Positions 42,727 through 54,698 of a stretch of 64,000 nucleotides of DNA are shown here, piece by piece. The notes under the pieces were generated by a model, which was given only the letters and a program-made list of their open reading frames with translations, ran no database searches and was not told the origin of the DNA. This DNA comes from Phaeosaccion multiseriatum (lineage: Eukaryota > Ochrophyta, other classes). The DNA lies in the NCBI GenBank assembly GCA_965112735.1, contig OZ218959.1:1426001-1490000 (forward strand), read 5' to 3'. The position numbers and the translations under genes are program-made. The first letter of the stretch is position 1, and every line of letters begins with the position of its first letter.

Positions 42727-45700
42727 CAGTAGGAGGTGGAGGAGTAGAAATAGCAGTGGTAGAGAGGGAGAGTGAGATCGAGAGAGCGAGGGAGGGCGAG
42801 AGAGACAAACGAAGCACAGCGGACGAACGAGGAGAGGGGAAAGAGGGAGGAGAACGATGAGTGGAGTGGAGTGACCAGCGAGGGGGGCGGGCTGCGCAGG
42901 TGGTGACAGGTCGAAGGTCGTAGTAGAGACCAAGAGGAAGAAGAGGAAGAAGAGGAAGAAGAGGCGAGAAAAGATGGAGAGCACTTCTGCATTGCTCCCT
43001 TTGAACGAGTCAATGAATGAATGAATGACCAACATGCCTACATCATCGTTCATCGTCATCCTCATCATGATACGTCTCTCTCTCTCTTCTCTCTCACTCA
43101 CCACTCCCATGAGGAGGACGATGGACCTGGAGAAGATTGCAGTGGCGGCCCGGATGAGCTCAAAGTGGTAATGAGAGAAGCGTGCCTGCAGGGACAGCTT
43201 CAGAGCCTGCAGTGGAGAAGCACGGCACAACCAGAGCAGCAAGGAGCGGACAGAGAGGTCAACGCAAGACCCACACACACACGCACGCACGCACGCACGC
43301 ACGGATGGATGTGCCACGCGAGACGGAGCGAGGGGGGTTTGGATGGTGCGGGGCGGGCAGGGCGGCATGGAGGGAGAGAGGAGAGGGTGAGAGAGGGGAG
43401 AGGGTGAGAGAGAGGAGAGGGTGAGAGAGGGGAGAGGGTGAGAGAGAGAGGGAGGGAGAGAGAGGGGAGAGAGAGAGAGAGGGAGAAAGAGGGAAGAGGG
43501 TGAGAGAGGGGAGAGGGTGAGAGAGAGGAGAGGGTGAGAGAGAGGAGAGGGTGAGAGAGAGAGGGAGGGAGAGAGAGGGAGAGAGATAGGGAGAAAGAGG
43601 GAAGAGGGTGAGAGAGGGGAGAGGGTGAGAGAGAGGAGAGGGTGAGAGAGAGGAGAGGGTGAGAGAGGGGAGAGGGTGAGAGAGAGGAGAGGGTGAGAGA
43701 GGGGAGAGGGTGAGAGAGGGGAGAGGGTGAGAGAGAGGAGAGGGTGAGAGAGGGGAGAGGGTGAGAGAGAGGAGAGGGTGAGAGAGGGGAGAGGGTGAGA
43801 GAGGGGAGAGGGTGAGAGAGGGGAGAGGGCTGCCACGGGAAGGAAAGAGAGCTCATGGAGACGGAGGCGTACATGGTGGGAGGCATATGTGGAGAGATTG
43901 ATTGAATCAGAGCCACCGCACCGCAGGAGGTGCCAGAACAGCCACCCTACGCCCCAGTCAGCGCCTCCCACCCACCCATCCTGTAGTACCAACACCCCCA
44001 CCCACCCATCCTGTAGTACCAACATCCCCACCCACCTGGATGCCGTAGTAGAGGCACGGGTAGACTGTGAAAAGGGCGCAGGCAGTGTACAAAGCCTTGA
44101 CCCACTCCCTCTGCGTCAGCCACATGGTGGTCGAGACCGCCTCGGCAAGGGCGTGGAGGAGTAAGTGAAGTACCTCGGGGGCGGTGGTTGGGTTCTCTAC
44201 AGATATGAGCCAGTGGAAGCACACGCTGTAGGGGGGGGGGGACAGAGGAGGGAGGGAAGAGGGAGAGGAAGTATGGAGGGGAGGGAGGGACAGTAGTACA
44301 TAACGTACGTAAGGTGTGGGTCGTGGATGGCACTTGATGGGGTGATAGACATGGGCTTGGGTCTCTCTCTCCCTCTCTCTTCTCCTCTTCCTCTCTCTCC
44401 ACCGCCTCCTTCCCCACCTCCCTCCCTCCCTCCCTCCACTCCACTCCCTTATCATACCCTCTATCTCGCTCACTCATACACCCACTCACATACTCACTCA
44501 CTCACTCACTCACTCCCTCACTCACCCACCAGGAAAAAGAGACACCCACTCACATACTCACTCACTCACTCACTCACTCTCTCACTCACTCACTCACTCA
44601 CTCACATACTCACTCACTCACTCACTCACTCACTCACTCACTCACTCACATACTCACTCACTCACTCACTCACATACTCACTCACATACTCACTCACTCA
44701 CTCACTCACTCACATACTCACTCACATACTCACTCACTCACTCACTCACTCACTCACTCACTCACATACTCACTCACTCACTCACTCACTCACTCACCAG
44801 GAGAAAGAGACACCCACGACCGAGGTAGCGTAGCCTCTCTGCAGCACACCGGCCGCCACGCTCACCATAAGACCGAGGTAGAGCAGGGTAGGACTCATGT
44901 AGAACAGCCGGATGATTGGCACATTGTTGCCCACATTGTCCCCATCCAACCTTTGCACCAGCCGTCGCCAGCCCACACAACAGCAAAACTTCTCCACCGT
45001 CCGCTCCGTGCCCCACGCCCCCCCCGCCCCTCCCTCTGTGCCCACCTCCTCTGAAGGAGGGTACTGTCCAGCTGGGATGATGCCGTCCTCACCTCCCTCT
45101 ACGCCATTCTCCAAGTAGGCATGGAGGTTTCCGGAGCTGGGTACGGGTGTAGGCCTACCGCTGCTGTTGCCCCCGTCACGGGATGGAGACGCCACACGGG
45201 AGTTGTTCCTATTCATTTCCATGGATGGCGTGGTCGGGTGTGGTCAGGTTGGGTTGGGTTGGGTTGGGTTGGGTTGGGTTGGGTTGGGTTGGGTTGTGTG
45301 GATGGATGGATGGATGGATGGATAAACCACACGACATGCAAGGTGGTAGTGGTGGACAGGGAAGAGAGAAAGAGACGGAAACGATGCGGATGGAGGGAGG
45401 GGTGGTATGACATAAGACATGCATGACCAATGACATAAGACATGCATGATCACTGTGAAGGCCTGTGAGTGAGGGTTTCTTCTGTTCTCCCTCCCCCCCT
45501 CCCCCCCTCCCCCCCTCCCCCCTCACCCCCTCTCACCTCCCTCGTCGAGAGGCTGCCAGGGCAAGCGCCAACGCGTCCAGTTCGTTCACCCCTTCCTCCT
45601 CCTCCTCCTCCTCCTCCTTGGATCCCGCGGGGTCTTCACCATTCCCCATTGTTCGACCTCGCTGCTTTCCACCACCACTTCCGTTGGTCCGCTCACCCCC

Positions 45701-48700
45701 ACCCCCATCACCGTTCGTGTACGCTGCATCACCAGCGCTGGTAAAGCCACCTGCTGCTCCTCCTCCCCCTCCTGCCGCCCCCGCAAGGCCTAACCTCTCC
45801 TTGCTCTGCTTCTTCCTGAACTCCTTCGAGTCCTTGATCTGTTGCTGCGCATTCACCAAATCCGTCATGGAGAGCTTCCCCGCCGCAAGGGCCGCTGAGG
45901 TCTGACTCATGTGCGAGAGCTGCGTCGAGCGGTAGGCCATGATGAGTGAAGTGATGATCCAACACACCATGGTCACCCACTCCAGTGTCTGTCGCACATA
46001 GCCCACACTCGTAAGACGGATGGAGCGATTGGCGAAGAAGTACAGCGAGACGCACACACTAAAGCCACTCAGCAGCAGCACAAAGAGCTCGAACCCCTTC
46101 AACTCCAAGTGCAACACCCGAAGAATGTTCATATCGCCGAGCTTGAACATGAGTACTCGCACCACAAGATAGATGAGGACGAGGTTCATGCCTGACACCA
46201 GGTTGCCGTGGATAATGCCGTTACAGTATCCCTCGTCGTGGGTGTGGTGCACAAGACAGCCGTGCGACTGGAAGGCGAGGTAGAACTGTACGGTGAGGAG
46301 CAGAATGGACTCGAAGAAGATGCCCACAGTGATGTCCAGCGCCTTCTCTTGGTACTGGAGGGTTTGGGAGTCGCGATTGGGGGGGGTATTGTTCGGATTC
46401 GGGTCAGGATTCGTCATTTGGTGACAGGTGATGAGGGAAGGGGAGAGTGTGAGAGAGAGGGGGGGATGTGTGTGAGAGAGAGGAAGGTAGTGAGGGCGGG
46501 GGGGGGGGATGAGAGAACAAGAAACAGGTGCAAACAGTTGAAGGTAAGGAAGAGAGATGGGACGAGAAGAGAAGAGACAGACTTTTCTCCTCCTCCCCGC
46601 CCTCCTCCCCCCTCCTCTTCCTCCTCCCTCCTCCTCCTCCTCCTCCTCCTCCTCACCTTCTCCCTCATGATCTGTAGCACCCGCTTATACGCCACGAACA
46701 CCCACGGCCAAACCACGAGGAACAACAGCGCATTGAAAATCACCTCGGCCTTGTTGCCCACCTTTTACATACGTCACGATACGTTACATAACGTCGCAAT
46801 GCGTAAAGAGCAATACGGGCGGTAATACGTAATGAGGGAAGGGGTGGGCGTGAACAGAAGTACCGATTATCCCTCCTAAAGGCCGATTCATCCCTCCCAA
46901 AGTGCCGATTCATCCCTCCCAAAGTGCCGATTCATCCCTCCCCAAGTACCGATTCATCCCTCCCCCTGCCCCTCTCTCCTTCCCTCTCTCTCTTCCTCTC
47001 AATTGACTTACCCTGATCCAGACGATAACCTCTGGAATCTCCGACAAGGCATGGAACCAAAAGTGCACATTCATGGCCTGGTTACTAACCCGATCCCTGG
47101 GATCGCAGCCGAGCGTCAACAGCCACCCCACCACCAAGCCCGTCGTGGACAGGGGCGTGAGCAGCTCCGCCCAGTGTCGGTCCAGAAGGTAATACGCCGC
47201 CAAAGAGAGGAAGAGCTTGTAACCCACCGTCAGCACAAAGAGTAGAAAGCGCCAAAAGAAGATGATTTCACTCAGGTAGGTGATGATGATGCTGAGCGAA
47301 GGTAACTTGCCACTGACGCGGTAGTACCGAATAAGCGGGTGCTCATACTCCCCCTCCCGCACGGCAAAGTAACGCTCCACGGCCTCGCTCGCCCGTCTCC
47401 GCCTGGATGGACGCTCCTCGCCCCCCCCCCCTGTAGCAGCAGCAGCTCCTCCCTCCCCGTCTCCCCTTCCTCCTTGCCCCCCGTCTCCCCCGCTGCCACC
47501 GCTGCTGCCGGCACCCACCCCATTTCCCCGACCCCCCTCCTTCTCCTCCTGCCCCCCCCCCTCCCCCCCCCCTCCTCCCCGTCGTAACGACGTCTCGCCC
47601 CCCTCTTCGAACACACTTCCATCGGTCTCCTCCCCTTCGTCGATCGGAGCAGGCACTGGATGCTCCTCGTGTAGCCAATACGCCCCTTTGAACCATGAGG
47701 GCCGACGCACTCTGTCACTCCCATCCCCCGAACCATCCCTCGACTGTAGAGGAGGAGATAGGGGCTCCGACCCCGACCCCGACCCTCGGCGGTCCAAGGA
47801 CCCACTTCTCCTTCCCTCTCTCCCCCCCCCCTCGTCGGTTTCGGGACTGTTTGGCCCCTCCCCACCGCCCTCACTGGCGTCGACATCATTCTCCTCTTCG
47901 AGTTGGAGTTCTGTGAGTGAGTGTGTGTGTGTGTGTGTCGATGAATCGTGTAAAACGCAGAGGGGAGGCAGGATGGGAGGGAGGGAGGGAGGGAGGGAGG
48001 GTGGGAGGGATGGAGGGAGGGAGGGAGGGAGACAACACACACAGAGAGGACCTCAGTCAACCGCAATGAAAGGAGGGTGTGTGTAAGTTTCGCGGTAGAA
48101 CATGGTTCCTGTATCAACCAGTACGCCACCGCAGCACACATTTCACTGACTGACAAATCGTTACAGATGCTGATCTATCGACATTAGTACACGGAATCTG
48201 GAAACTAAAGTTGGAAACTGAAGCTGAAGCTGAAGCTAAAGCTAAGCTGAAAAACTGCCCAACTGGAATTGCCCCTTCTGCACAACAACAACTGGCGTAC
48301 ACTGAACAACAACTGGCGTACACTGGAACTGACCTTGCGTTCTCAGCTGCGTACGGATCTCCGACGTGATGCCTCCCGTGGGTACATGTGCTAACGCCTC
48401 GAGACGGAGCCCCACATCTCTGACAGCGATGGACAGGTCAATGATGGGAGCCGAGTACACAAGAGGAGCCTTCCAGATGACCGTGACGATGCTGTGGGGC
48501 GGGGGGGGGTGGGGGTGGTGAGGCGAGGGTGAGCACTTGTGTCTTGCTGGTCGTCCCTCGCCCTCTCTTTCCCCTCTATGTGTCTGTGTCTCATTCCGTC
48601 CCTCCTTCTCCTCCTCCTCCTCCTCCTGCTCCTCCTCCTACTCCTCCTCCTCCTCCTGCTGCTGCTGCTGCTGCTGCTGCTCCTCCTCCTACTACTACTA

Positions 48701-51700
48701 CTACTACTACTACAACTACTACTTCTTATCCCCCCCCCCCCCCCCACCTACACATACCTGAGAAACCAGAAGGTGAACATGACGAGGTCGATGAGCAGCT
48801 CGTACCATTCGTCCGAGTAAGGAATGCCCAGAGAAGCGTACTCGTACAGCGAGTACGTGGTGGTCACCACGGACAACACCACGGAGTAGCTCTGGTGGTG
48901 TGCAAGGCGGAACAAAACCACCTGTACTTCCACCCCGGGTGAGTAGGTAGAGAGGAGAGGAGAGAGAAATAGAGAGGCAAAAGAGAGGAAGAGAAAAGGA
49001 GAGGAGTAAGAGAGGTGGAGTATATCCCTAACCCCGATAATGTCATACAGTTAAGGTCATAGAAATGGGACATTATTTTTTCGAAGGGCCGGAATCGAGG
49101 TTTCCGACGGTCATTTTTTTTCGTCCTTAGAATTGGAGTTTGAGCTCACTCTCAACTACGTCTCCACGTGTGGATGATGCAATCCACTGATGCCTTCGTC
49201 GCGTGAGGCGCCGACGAGAATATGACATTAGCCTGTTTTTTGCATCGCCCTCAAATGACGACGCGACCAGTGATTGCATCATCCGCACGTGGAGGTGTAG
49301 TCAAGAATGAGCTCTAATGCTCACTCCAAGGACGCAAAAAAATGACGGTCGGAAACCTCGATTTTGGCCCTTCGAAAAAATAATGTCCCATTTCTATGAC
49401 CATAAATTTGGGGTTAGGGATATAGAGGGGAGTAAGAGTGGTGGAGTAGGTAGAGAGGTGGAGGAGGAGGAGATTAAGGAGGGTAAGTAGAGGAGGAGGG
49501 CAGGAGGTAAGGCGGGTAAGTTGAGAGGGGCAACGGAAAGGGAAGGGAAGGGAGTTGAGTCAGAGATAGAATAATGAGCTCGTCAAGACCGTACCGTACG
49601 GCGGGCCCTCCTCCTCTTTTTTCGGCTGCACCCACATACAGCCACCCACCTACCCACCCCATCCACCCCATCCACCCACCCAACACCTACCCACCCAACA
49701 CACACCCGCACACACCCACACACACACACACACACACACGTACACACCCACACACACACACACACACGCCCACACACGCACACACCTCATCCATACCCCA
49801 TCCCACCCACCCATTGACTTACTACCCTGCCCACCAACCGATTGACCCCCCCTGTATCACCAACACACGCACCTGCTTGGGCGAGATGCCGCAAAGATGC
49901 TTAAAGAGCATGACGAGGACAAAGAGGGTGCCGATGGAGTAATTGAGATGGCGCAGACCGGCGTTCTTTAGAGCACAGTCCGAGACTCCCTCATACACGA
50001 GGCAGCTGACGCTTTGGGCTCCGAGATAAAGGGAGAAGAGTCCCATGATGAAGCCGTACCAGAGAGCGCCCTCGGCAACGTTGGGGAAGCTATGGAGGGT
50101 TGGGTCGGAGGGTGGGGGGTGAGGTTGGAGTGGGAGGGAGGGGAGAGGAGAGGGAGGGGAGGGGAGGGGAGATGGAGGGGAGGAGAGGGGATGAGAGGAG
50201 GGGAGGGAGGACGGGAGGGGAGGGGAGGGGAGGGGAGGGAGAGGACGGGAGGGAAGAGGAGAGAGAGCAGAGTCAATTTCAGTCCCAGCCGCACCGCCCC
50301 CCACCCCCACACACACCCCTCACCCACACACAAACACACACATACATACATGCATACATACAAACATACATACATACATACATACATACATACATACGTA
50401 CACGCACCCGTCTCTGGAGCTGTGCGCGAGTTTGCGCCGCATGGTCTTGAGGAGCATGTACCCGGAAGGCCAAAAGAGGAGCATGAGAAGGGAGGTTAGC
50501 AAGATGCCCGGGATGCCCCCTCCCAACTTGATGGTGTAGTCGTTGGCCACAAGCACTTCGCACGCGGCGTGCACCCAGTAGTGAAGCACCTTTGGGGGGA
50601 AGGAGGGGGAGGAGGAGGAGGAGGGGGGGGGGGAGGGGGTAAGTGTGTCTATCCATCCACTGCTCTCCTCATCCTCTGCCATCCTCCTCTGTGTTCATCC
50701 ATCCACTGCCATCCTCCTCCTCTGTCCATCCATCCACTGCCATCCGCCTCTGTCCATCCATCCACTGCCATCCTCCTCCTCTGTCCATCCATCCACTGCC
50801 ATCCTCCTCCTTCCATCCATCCACTGCCATCCTCCTCCGTCCATCCATCCACTGCTCCCCTCCTCCTCTGTCCATCCATGCATCCACTGCCATCCTCCTC
50901 CGCTCATCCCTCCATCCACTGCCCTCCTCATCCTCTGTCCACCCTCCTCATCCACTGCCATCCATCCTCCCCTCCTCCTCACCTCCCACATTGTGAGTCT
51001 GTCCATCTCTCCTGCGGCAAACACGTGCACAACGAGGATGGCGAAGGAGAAGGGGGCAAGCTCTCGAGCGTATTCAATGTCCACATCTTCGAACAACCAC
51101 CCCAGCACGGCCGCCAGGTAGCACAAGGCAGGGACAGTGAGGAGGATCTGGGGTCATATGGGGGGGGGGGGGGGAGAAAGGCACGGGGCAATAAGGGGGG
51201 TGAGAAGCAGCGGATTGAAAGGAAGAGACAAAGACATAGATGGGTATATAAAAAAGATGGATAGGCACATGGTGATCCAGCGGTGGCGGCAGCGGCAGTG
51301 GCAGCAGTAGAGAGGGGCAGCGCGAGCAGGGGGAGATGAGACGTGGAGCAGCAGGAGCAAGCGTTAAATGTTGGTCTTACATCGCTTACCGCCACCAGTA
51401 ATGGCAACAGAAGCAGTGGTCGCACTGGTTCATCCCTTCCCCTTGGTACTCCTTATTCCAGCTGCATCAATGTCAAATGATGTATACTAAACTAGGAGCA
51501 CTAGGACGAAGTCTCACAGTATGGAACGCCATCCACATCCCCAACCGCCCAGACCACTGTGTACACAGACAACCGTAGCAGGTTCACTGACCTGAAGAGC
51601 GACCGAGATGTAGCCGCTCTGAATCAAGCTGTTGCCGGAACTAAGAGACAAGGACCTCTGTCTCCCCGAGGACGGGCCAGCCCGAGGAGAGGTGGCCCAC

Positions 51701-51881
51701 GGGTTGTCGCTCTCGTTGCCGCTACCTGTACTGCCGGTATAGCTTCCACGCCGCTGAGTGACGGGATTCTTGGTGGAGGTCATGGCCATGTTTGGACTCC
51801 TGGCTGGAGTGCCGCTGCTGGGTGGCATACTGTTTCCCTTCTCCTTGTTCCGACTTGCTGCCCTGCTTGCGTGTGTAGTGT
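41991..51881 (-). CDS. Large polytopic membrane protein with three repeated ~7-helix modules (5' end unresolved)
   Basis: Thirteen phase-compatible minus-strand exons: 51881-51592, 51147-50983, 50589-50408, 50089-49873, 48921-48758, 48491-48334, 47910-47012, 46761-46657, 46354-45537, 45208-44798, 44225-44036, 43206-43102 and 42653-41991, at least 1454 residues. I see three modules, each with about seven hydrophobic segments. A shared signature crosses helices 4-5: LYLGAQSVSCLV..C, FYLAFQSHGCLV..C, LFLAFEGIGCLN..C, each with a second Cys about 8-10 residues on, which could be a disulphide-bonded loop. Modules 1 and 2 also share FWPSGYMLLKTMRRKL against VWPWVFVAYKRVLQIMREK. Ser/Gly/Glu-rich linkers separate the modules. 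I recognise no family; receptor, transporter and scaffold roles are all open. No convincing ATG was found upstream of 51881. Confidence 0.7.
42668..42727 (+). repeat. (AGT)n microsatellite in membrane-protein intron
   Basis: About 20 perfect AGT units just upstream (minus-strand sense) of the last acceptor. Confidence 0.95.
43375..43830 (+). repeat. GA-rich minisatellite
   Basis: Units of 15-17 bp (gagagggtgagagagggga and variants) with two larger duplicated blocks (about 43440-43500 and 43560-43610, sharing gagggagggagagaga). It lies in the intron between exons 44036-44225 and 43102-43206. Confidence 0.9.
44465..44797 (+). repeat. (CACT)n microsatellite in membrane-protein intron
   Basis: CACT tract with repeated CACATA interruptions. 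It reaches the donor of the minus-strand exon 45208-44798, so the tract begins at the splice site in the sense direction. Confidence 0.9.
49023..49422. mobile_element. Foldback MITE with ~200 bp inverted arms, TA target site
   Basis: The element starts tatccctaacccc and ends with its exact complement ggggttagggata, flanked by TA on both sides (49021-49022 and 49423-49424). The arms stay complementary almost to the centre: gtcatagaaatgggacatta, ttttttcgaagggcc, atcgaggtttccgac and ccacgtg.ggatgatgcaat are all present in inverted form. It is about 400 bp long and has no coding capacity. A TA duplication fits Tc1/mariner-type mobilisation, but the transposase source is unknown. It sits in an intron of the minus-strand membrane protein between exons 50089-49873 and 48921-48758. 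Confidence 0.88.
50645..50975 (+). repeat. ~30 bp minisatellite
   Basis: Unit approximately ccatccatccactgccatcc plus tcctcctctgt, about ten copies, in the intron between exons 51147-50983 and 50589-50408. Shorter runs of the same catccactgccatcc word occur in myosin introns (34500-34560). Confidence 0.9.
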
Positions 51882-52048
51882 CTGCAAGGCCGTTTGTGGG
51901 ACAGGTGAAACGCCAAGAAGAGTTCGTTATGAAAGGTGAAGGAGCCAAGGTGGTATAGCAGGCGATGCAAGGTCCGTGCAGCGTTATCCTGGTTTTTTCA
52001 TGGGCATTCTGAGTGATGTGGGCGAAGGAAGAGGATGCATAGCACAAC

Positions 52049-52080
<32 letters not shown>

Positions 52081-52339
52081 GCCAGCAAGTAACCAGCAAT
52101 AGCAGCAGCAGGTTGTCAGTATCCGACCAGCACCCGACACCAACCTTTTCTACGCACAGAGCCTCTCTGGGCAGCGATGCCTGTGGATTCCAGGCACCGC
52201 AATAAAACCAAGCAGCCTAGTAAGTCAATAGCCCGAGGGGGCCGATGACAAACGTGTCTAGGGAGAGACAGAGGGCGCGGAAACAAAAAACCTGAATAGC
52301 AATAGCAATAGCAGCAGCCAAGTAGCAATAGCAAGCACC
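51882..52339. other. Divergent region between the membrane-protein gene and cytochrome b5
   Basis: The missing first exon(s) of the minus-strand membrane protein and its promoter should lie here or overlap the cytochrome b5 gene. A (CAG)n tract is at 52040-52077. No start codon with a good frame link to 51881 was found. Confidence 0.45.
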
Positions 52340-53952
52340 ATGACGAAGGAGGTTTCGGTAGCGGAGGTGGCGAAGCACAACACAAAGGAGTCCTGCTGGA
52401 TCATTGTGGACGACAGAGATGACGGAGGTGAGACGAGTCGTTAGTAAGAGAGGGAAGAGAGAGGAAGAAGGGATTGGTATGCCCCTCGCCACTGCCCCCA
52501 GTCACCTTCTCCCTGGGCTTCTGCCCTCCTCCCTTCTACAACGACAACGACAACGGTGACTGCCACTTTGCTAACATGTGCCACTTCATGTCATTGCTGT
52601 CTACGGTGGTGGTCGACCCCCACCCGCATTGCTGCTGGTGCTTCCTTGCTGCCCTTAGGCAAGCCCAAGGTCTACGACGTGACAAAATACCTCGACGATC
52701 ATCCGGGAGGGGGCGAGGTCCTAGTAGAGCAGGCAGGGTAAGTCATGGTGGCAGGGAAACTTGGGGAGAGAGGAGTTACTTCTTGTATGGGGAAGTGCGT
52801 TGCCACTGCTGTCTGTCGCTCTCTGGTCTCTCCCACCCTATCACCAGTCCCAGACACAGGAGTGCAACTATTTGTTCATCATCATCATCGTCGTCATCTT
52901 ATTTTTGTTCTTCCTCCTTGTTGTTCATTCTCCACAGCGGAGACGCCACAAATATGTTTGAAGACATTGGGCACACGGAGGGAGCCAGGCAGGAGATGGC
53001 AAAGTTTTTAGTAGGAGAGGTGAGGAGACTGAGAGAGACACGCACAGAGAGATAAAAGTAGGGGGAGCGGCAGAGCGAGAGACAAGGGGGAGAGAAGAGA
53101 GGTAGGAGAAGGGAGAGCGATGAGCGCATCTGCCTACCTGCCTACCTGAGTCCTGTGTGGTGGCGTGGAGGAGGAGAGGGAGGCGTGAGCTGTGTGTGTA
53201 CTTGACGCACGACTGCGTGACAAGAGACAGCGGCCGAGGACCTCAGTTCGCCTCCGAAGTCTCACCCTTCCTTGGACTCCCCCCCCCCCCCTCCCCTCCC
53301 TTCATCTCCCTTCCTTGGACTCTCCCTCCCCCCCCCTCCCCTCCCTTCGTCTCCTCCCCCCTCCACCGCCCATGCCTCACGCACACATGACAGGTCAAGC
53401 TGTCCGAGGCGGACAAGGAGGCCTTGAGAGTAAAGCAGGAGCTGAAGGAGGCAGCCAAGCTGGCAGGCAAGGGGGGAGGGCTCAGCCCTCTTCCCCTTCT
53501 CGCGGTAGCCGCGGCTCTTATAGCAGGTAGGGTGGGCGACTTTTCTCTGACGTCATGGGCCGATTGGTCGACGGAGATGTGATGTGGGGCGGAGGGGCAT
53601 GAAGTCAGAGAGGTATTCCTGCTTCTCTTGTTGGCTTCTGGGCCTGTTGGTGGCAGGGGTCCTCCTCTTGCCTGTCTAGTGGTTCCCTCTCTTTTTCTCT
53701 CTCCCCCGTGTGTGTATGTGACTCTCTCTGTAAGTATCTTTGTGTGTGTCTCCCTTTCACTGTGTGTCTGTGTCTCTCTTTGGGATCGGCTGTATTGCCC
53801 CCTCCCTGCCTCATGCTTACGCTAACGTGTACATGTGTGTGCACCTTTTGCATCATGGGCCATCCCATTGACTTACTGTGAGCCTGTCCCCATCCCATCC
53901 CGCCCCGTCCCTTCCTTCCTTCCTTCCAGGCTACTACTACTCCCAGCAGTAG
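52340..53952 (+). CDS. Cytochrome b5, tail-anchored
   Basis: Five exons: 52340-52427, 52659-52737, 52938-53019, 53394-53526 and 53930-53952, giving 134 residues. The heme-binding fold is clear: [37 protein letters not shown] with the first axial His in HPGG, and [18 protein letters not shown] with the second axial His in GHT. An acidic/basic linker leads to a C-terminal hydrophobic segment ([14 protein letters not shown]) with a short YYYSQQ tail, as in ER or outer-mitochondrial tail-anchored b5 proteins. It donates electrons to desaturases, hydroxylases or P450s. Length matches the family. The start is the first ATG giving the N-terminal strand of the domain. Confidence 0.93.
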
Positions 53953-54698
53953 ACAGCAGCAGGCGGCAGTAGGCAGCAGGCGGCAGTAGGCAGCAGCAGG
54001 AGTGGCATGTAAATACGGTCGAGCGGTCGAGACTTGTGGGCCCGGCCTCGGGGTAGGGTTAGGGTGGGGTATGCTGACATAATGGCACACAAATTGGTGA
54101 GAGCATCAGCAGGGGGAGGAAGGGAGCAGACGAGGGGAGGGGCCCAGACGAGGGGCCTAGAGGAGGGCCGGACTTTGTGGCTGTTGTGCTCATTGTATCG
54201 CAGCTCATTGCAAATTTATTCTTGTTTCGCTATCGCTGGCCTACGATACCAGCCAACCAGCACTTCCAGCTATTGCCCGTGAAGGTGTATGGGCGGTGGG
54301 ATGACGGGCGTGTGGCGCCGGGCACGCGCCCTTTTGCCCAAGCAGAGCCGCGCCCTATTGCCCGATCGAGCTGCTCGTCGATGTATGCTCGGGGGGGGGA
54401 GGACTGGGGGGGTTGGTCTGACTAGACGCAGTTTCGAGAGGGGAAAAATACGGTTTCAAAAATAAAGGTCATTTCCATCTTCCTTCAAGTCTTCACTGCG
54501 GCAAAACTTGTCCAAGCCCTCACTCACTGCCCTCCAAAGCTCCTCTTCACCCACAAGAGGAGACACGTGAGACTACTGCTACTGCCGGAGGCATCTGAGC
54601 CAATCCCTCCCTCTTGCCCGCCGCCACTCTTCAAAGCTCTTTTTCACTCCCTAGGCGAGGAGTGAAGGTTGCAGACAAATAAAACGCCCTGCGGGACG
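53953..54698. other. Intergenic region
   Basis: No gene is supported. Short CAG-type repeats with cagcaggcggcagtaggcag follow the b5 stop. A single ggggtagggttagggtgggg occurs at 54048-54067 and is not a telomere array. The promoter of the next gene presumably lies before 54699. Confidence 0.5.

Noticed and set aside
39458-45295. CCAAC/GGGTT pentamer tracts at 39458 and 45247 as telomeric repeats
   Set aside because: Both are short and within introns of active-looking genes, consistent with ordinary microsatellites.
51722-51970. Minus-strand ORF with NELFLAFHLSHKRPC, resembling the membrane-protein signature
   Set aside because: It is in a different frame from the supported exon 51881-51592 and overlaps its acceptor region; the spacing to the Cys differs. 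Probably chance, though a decayed fourth module is conceivable.
54048-54067. Telomere-like ggggtagggttagggtgggg
   Set aside because: A single unit, not a tandem array.
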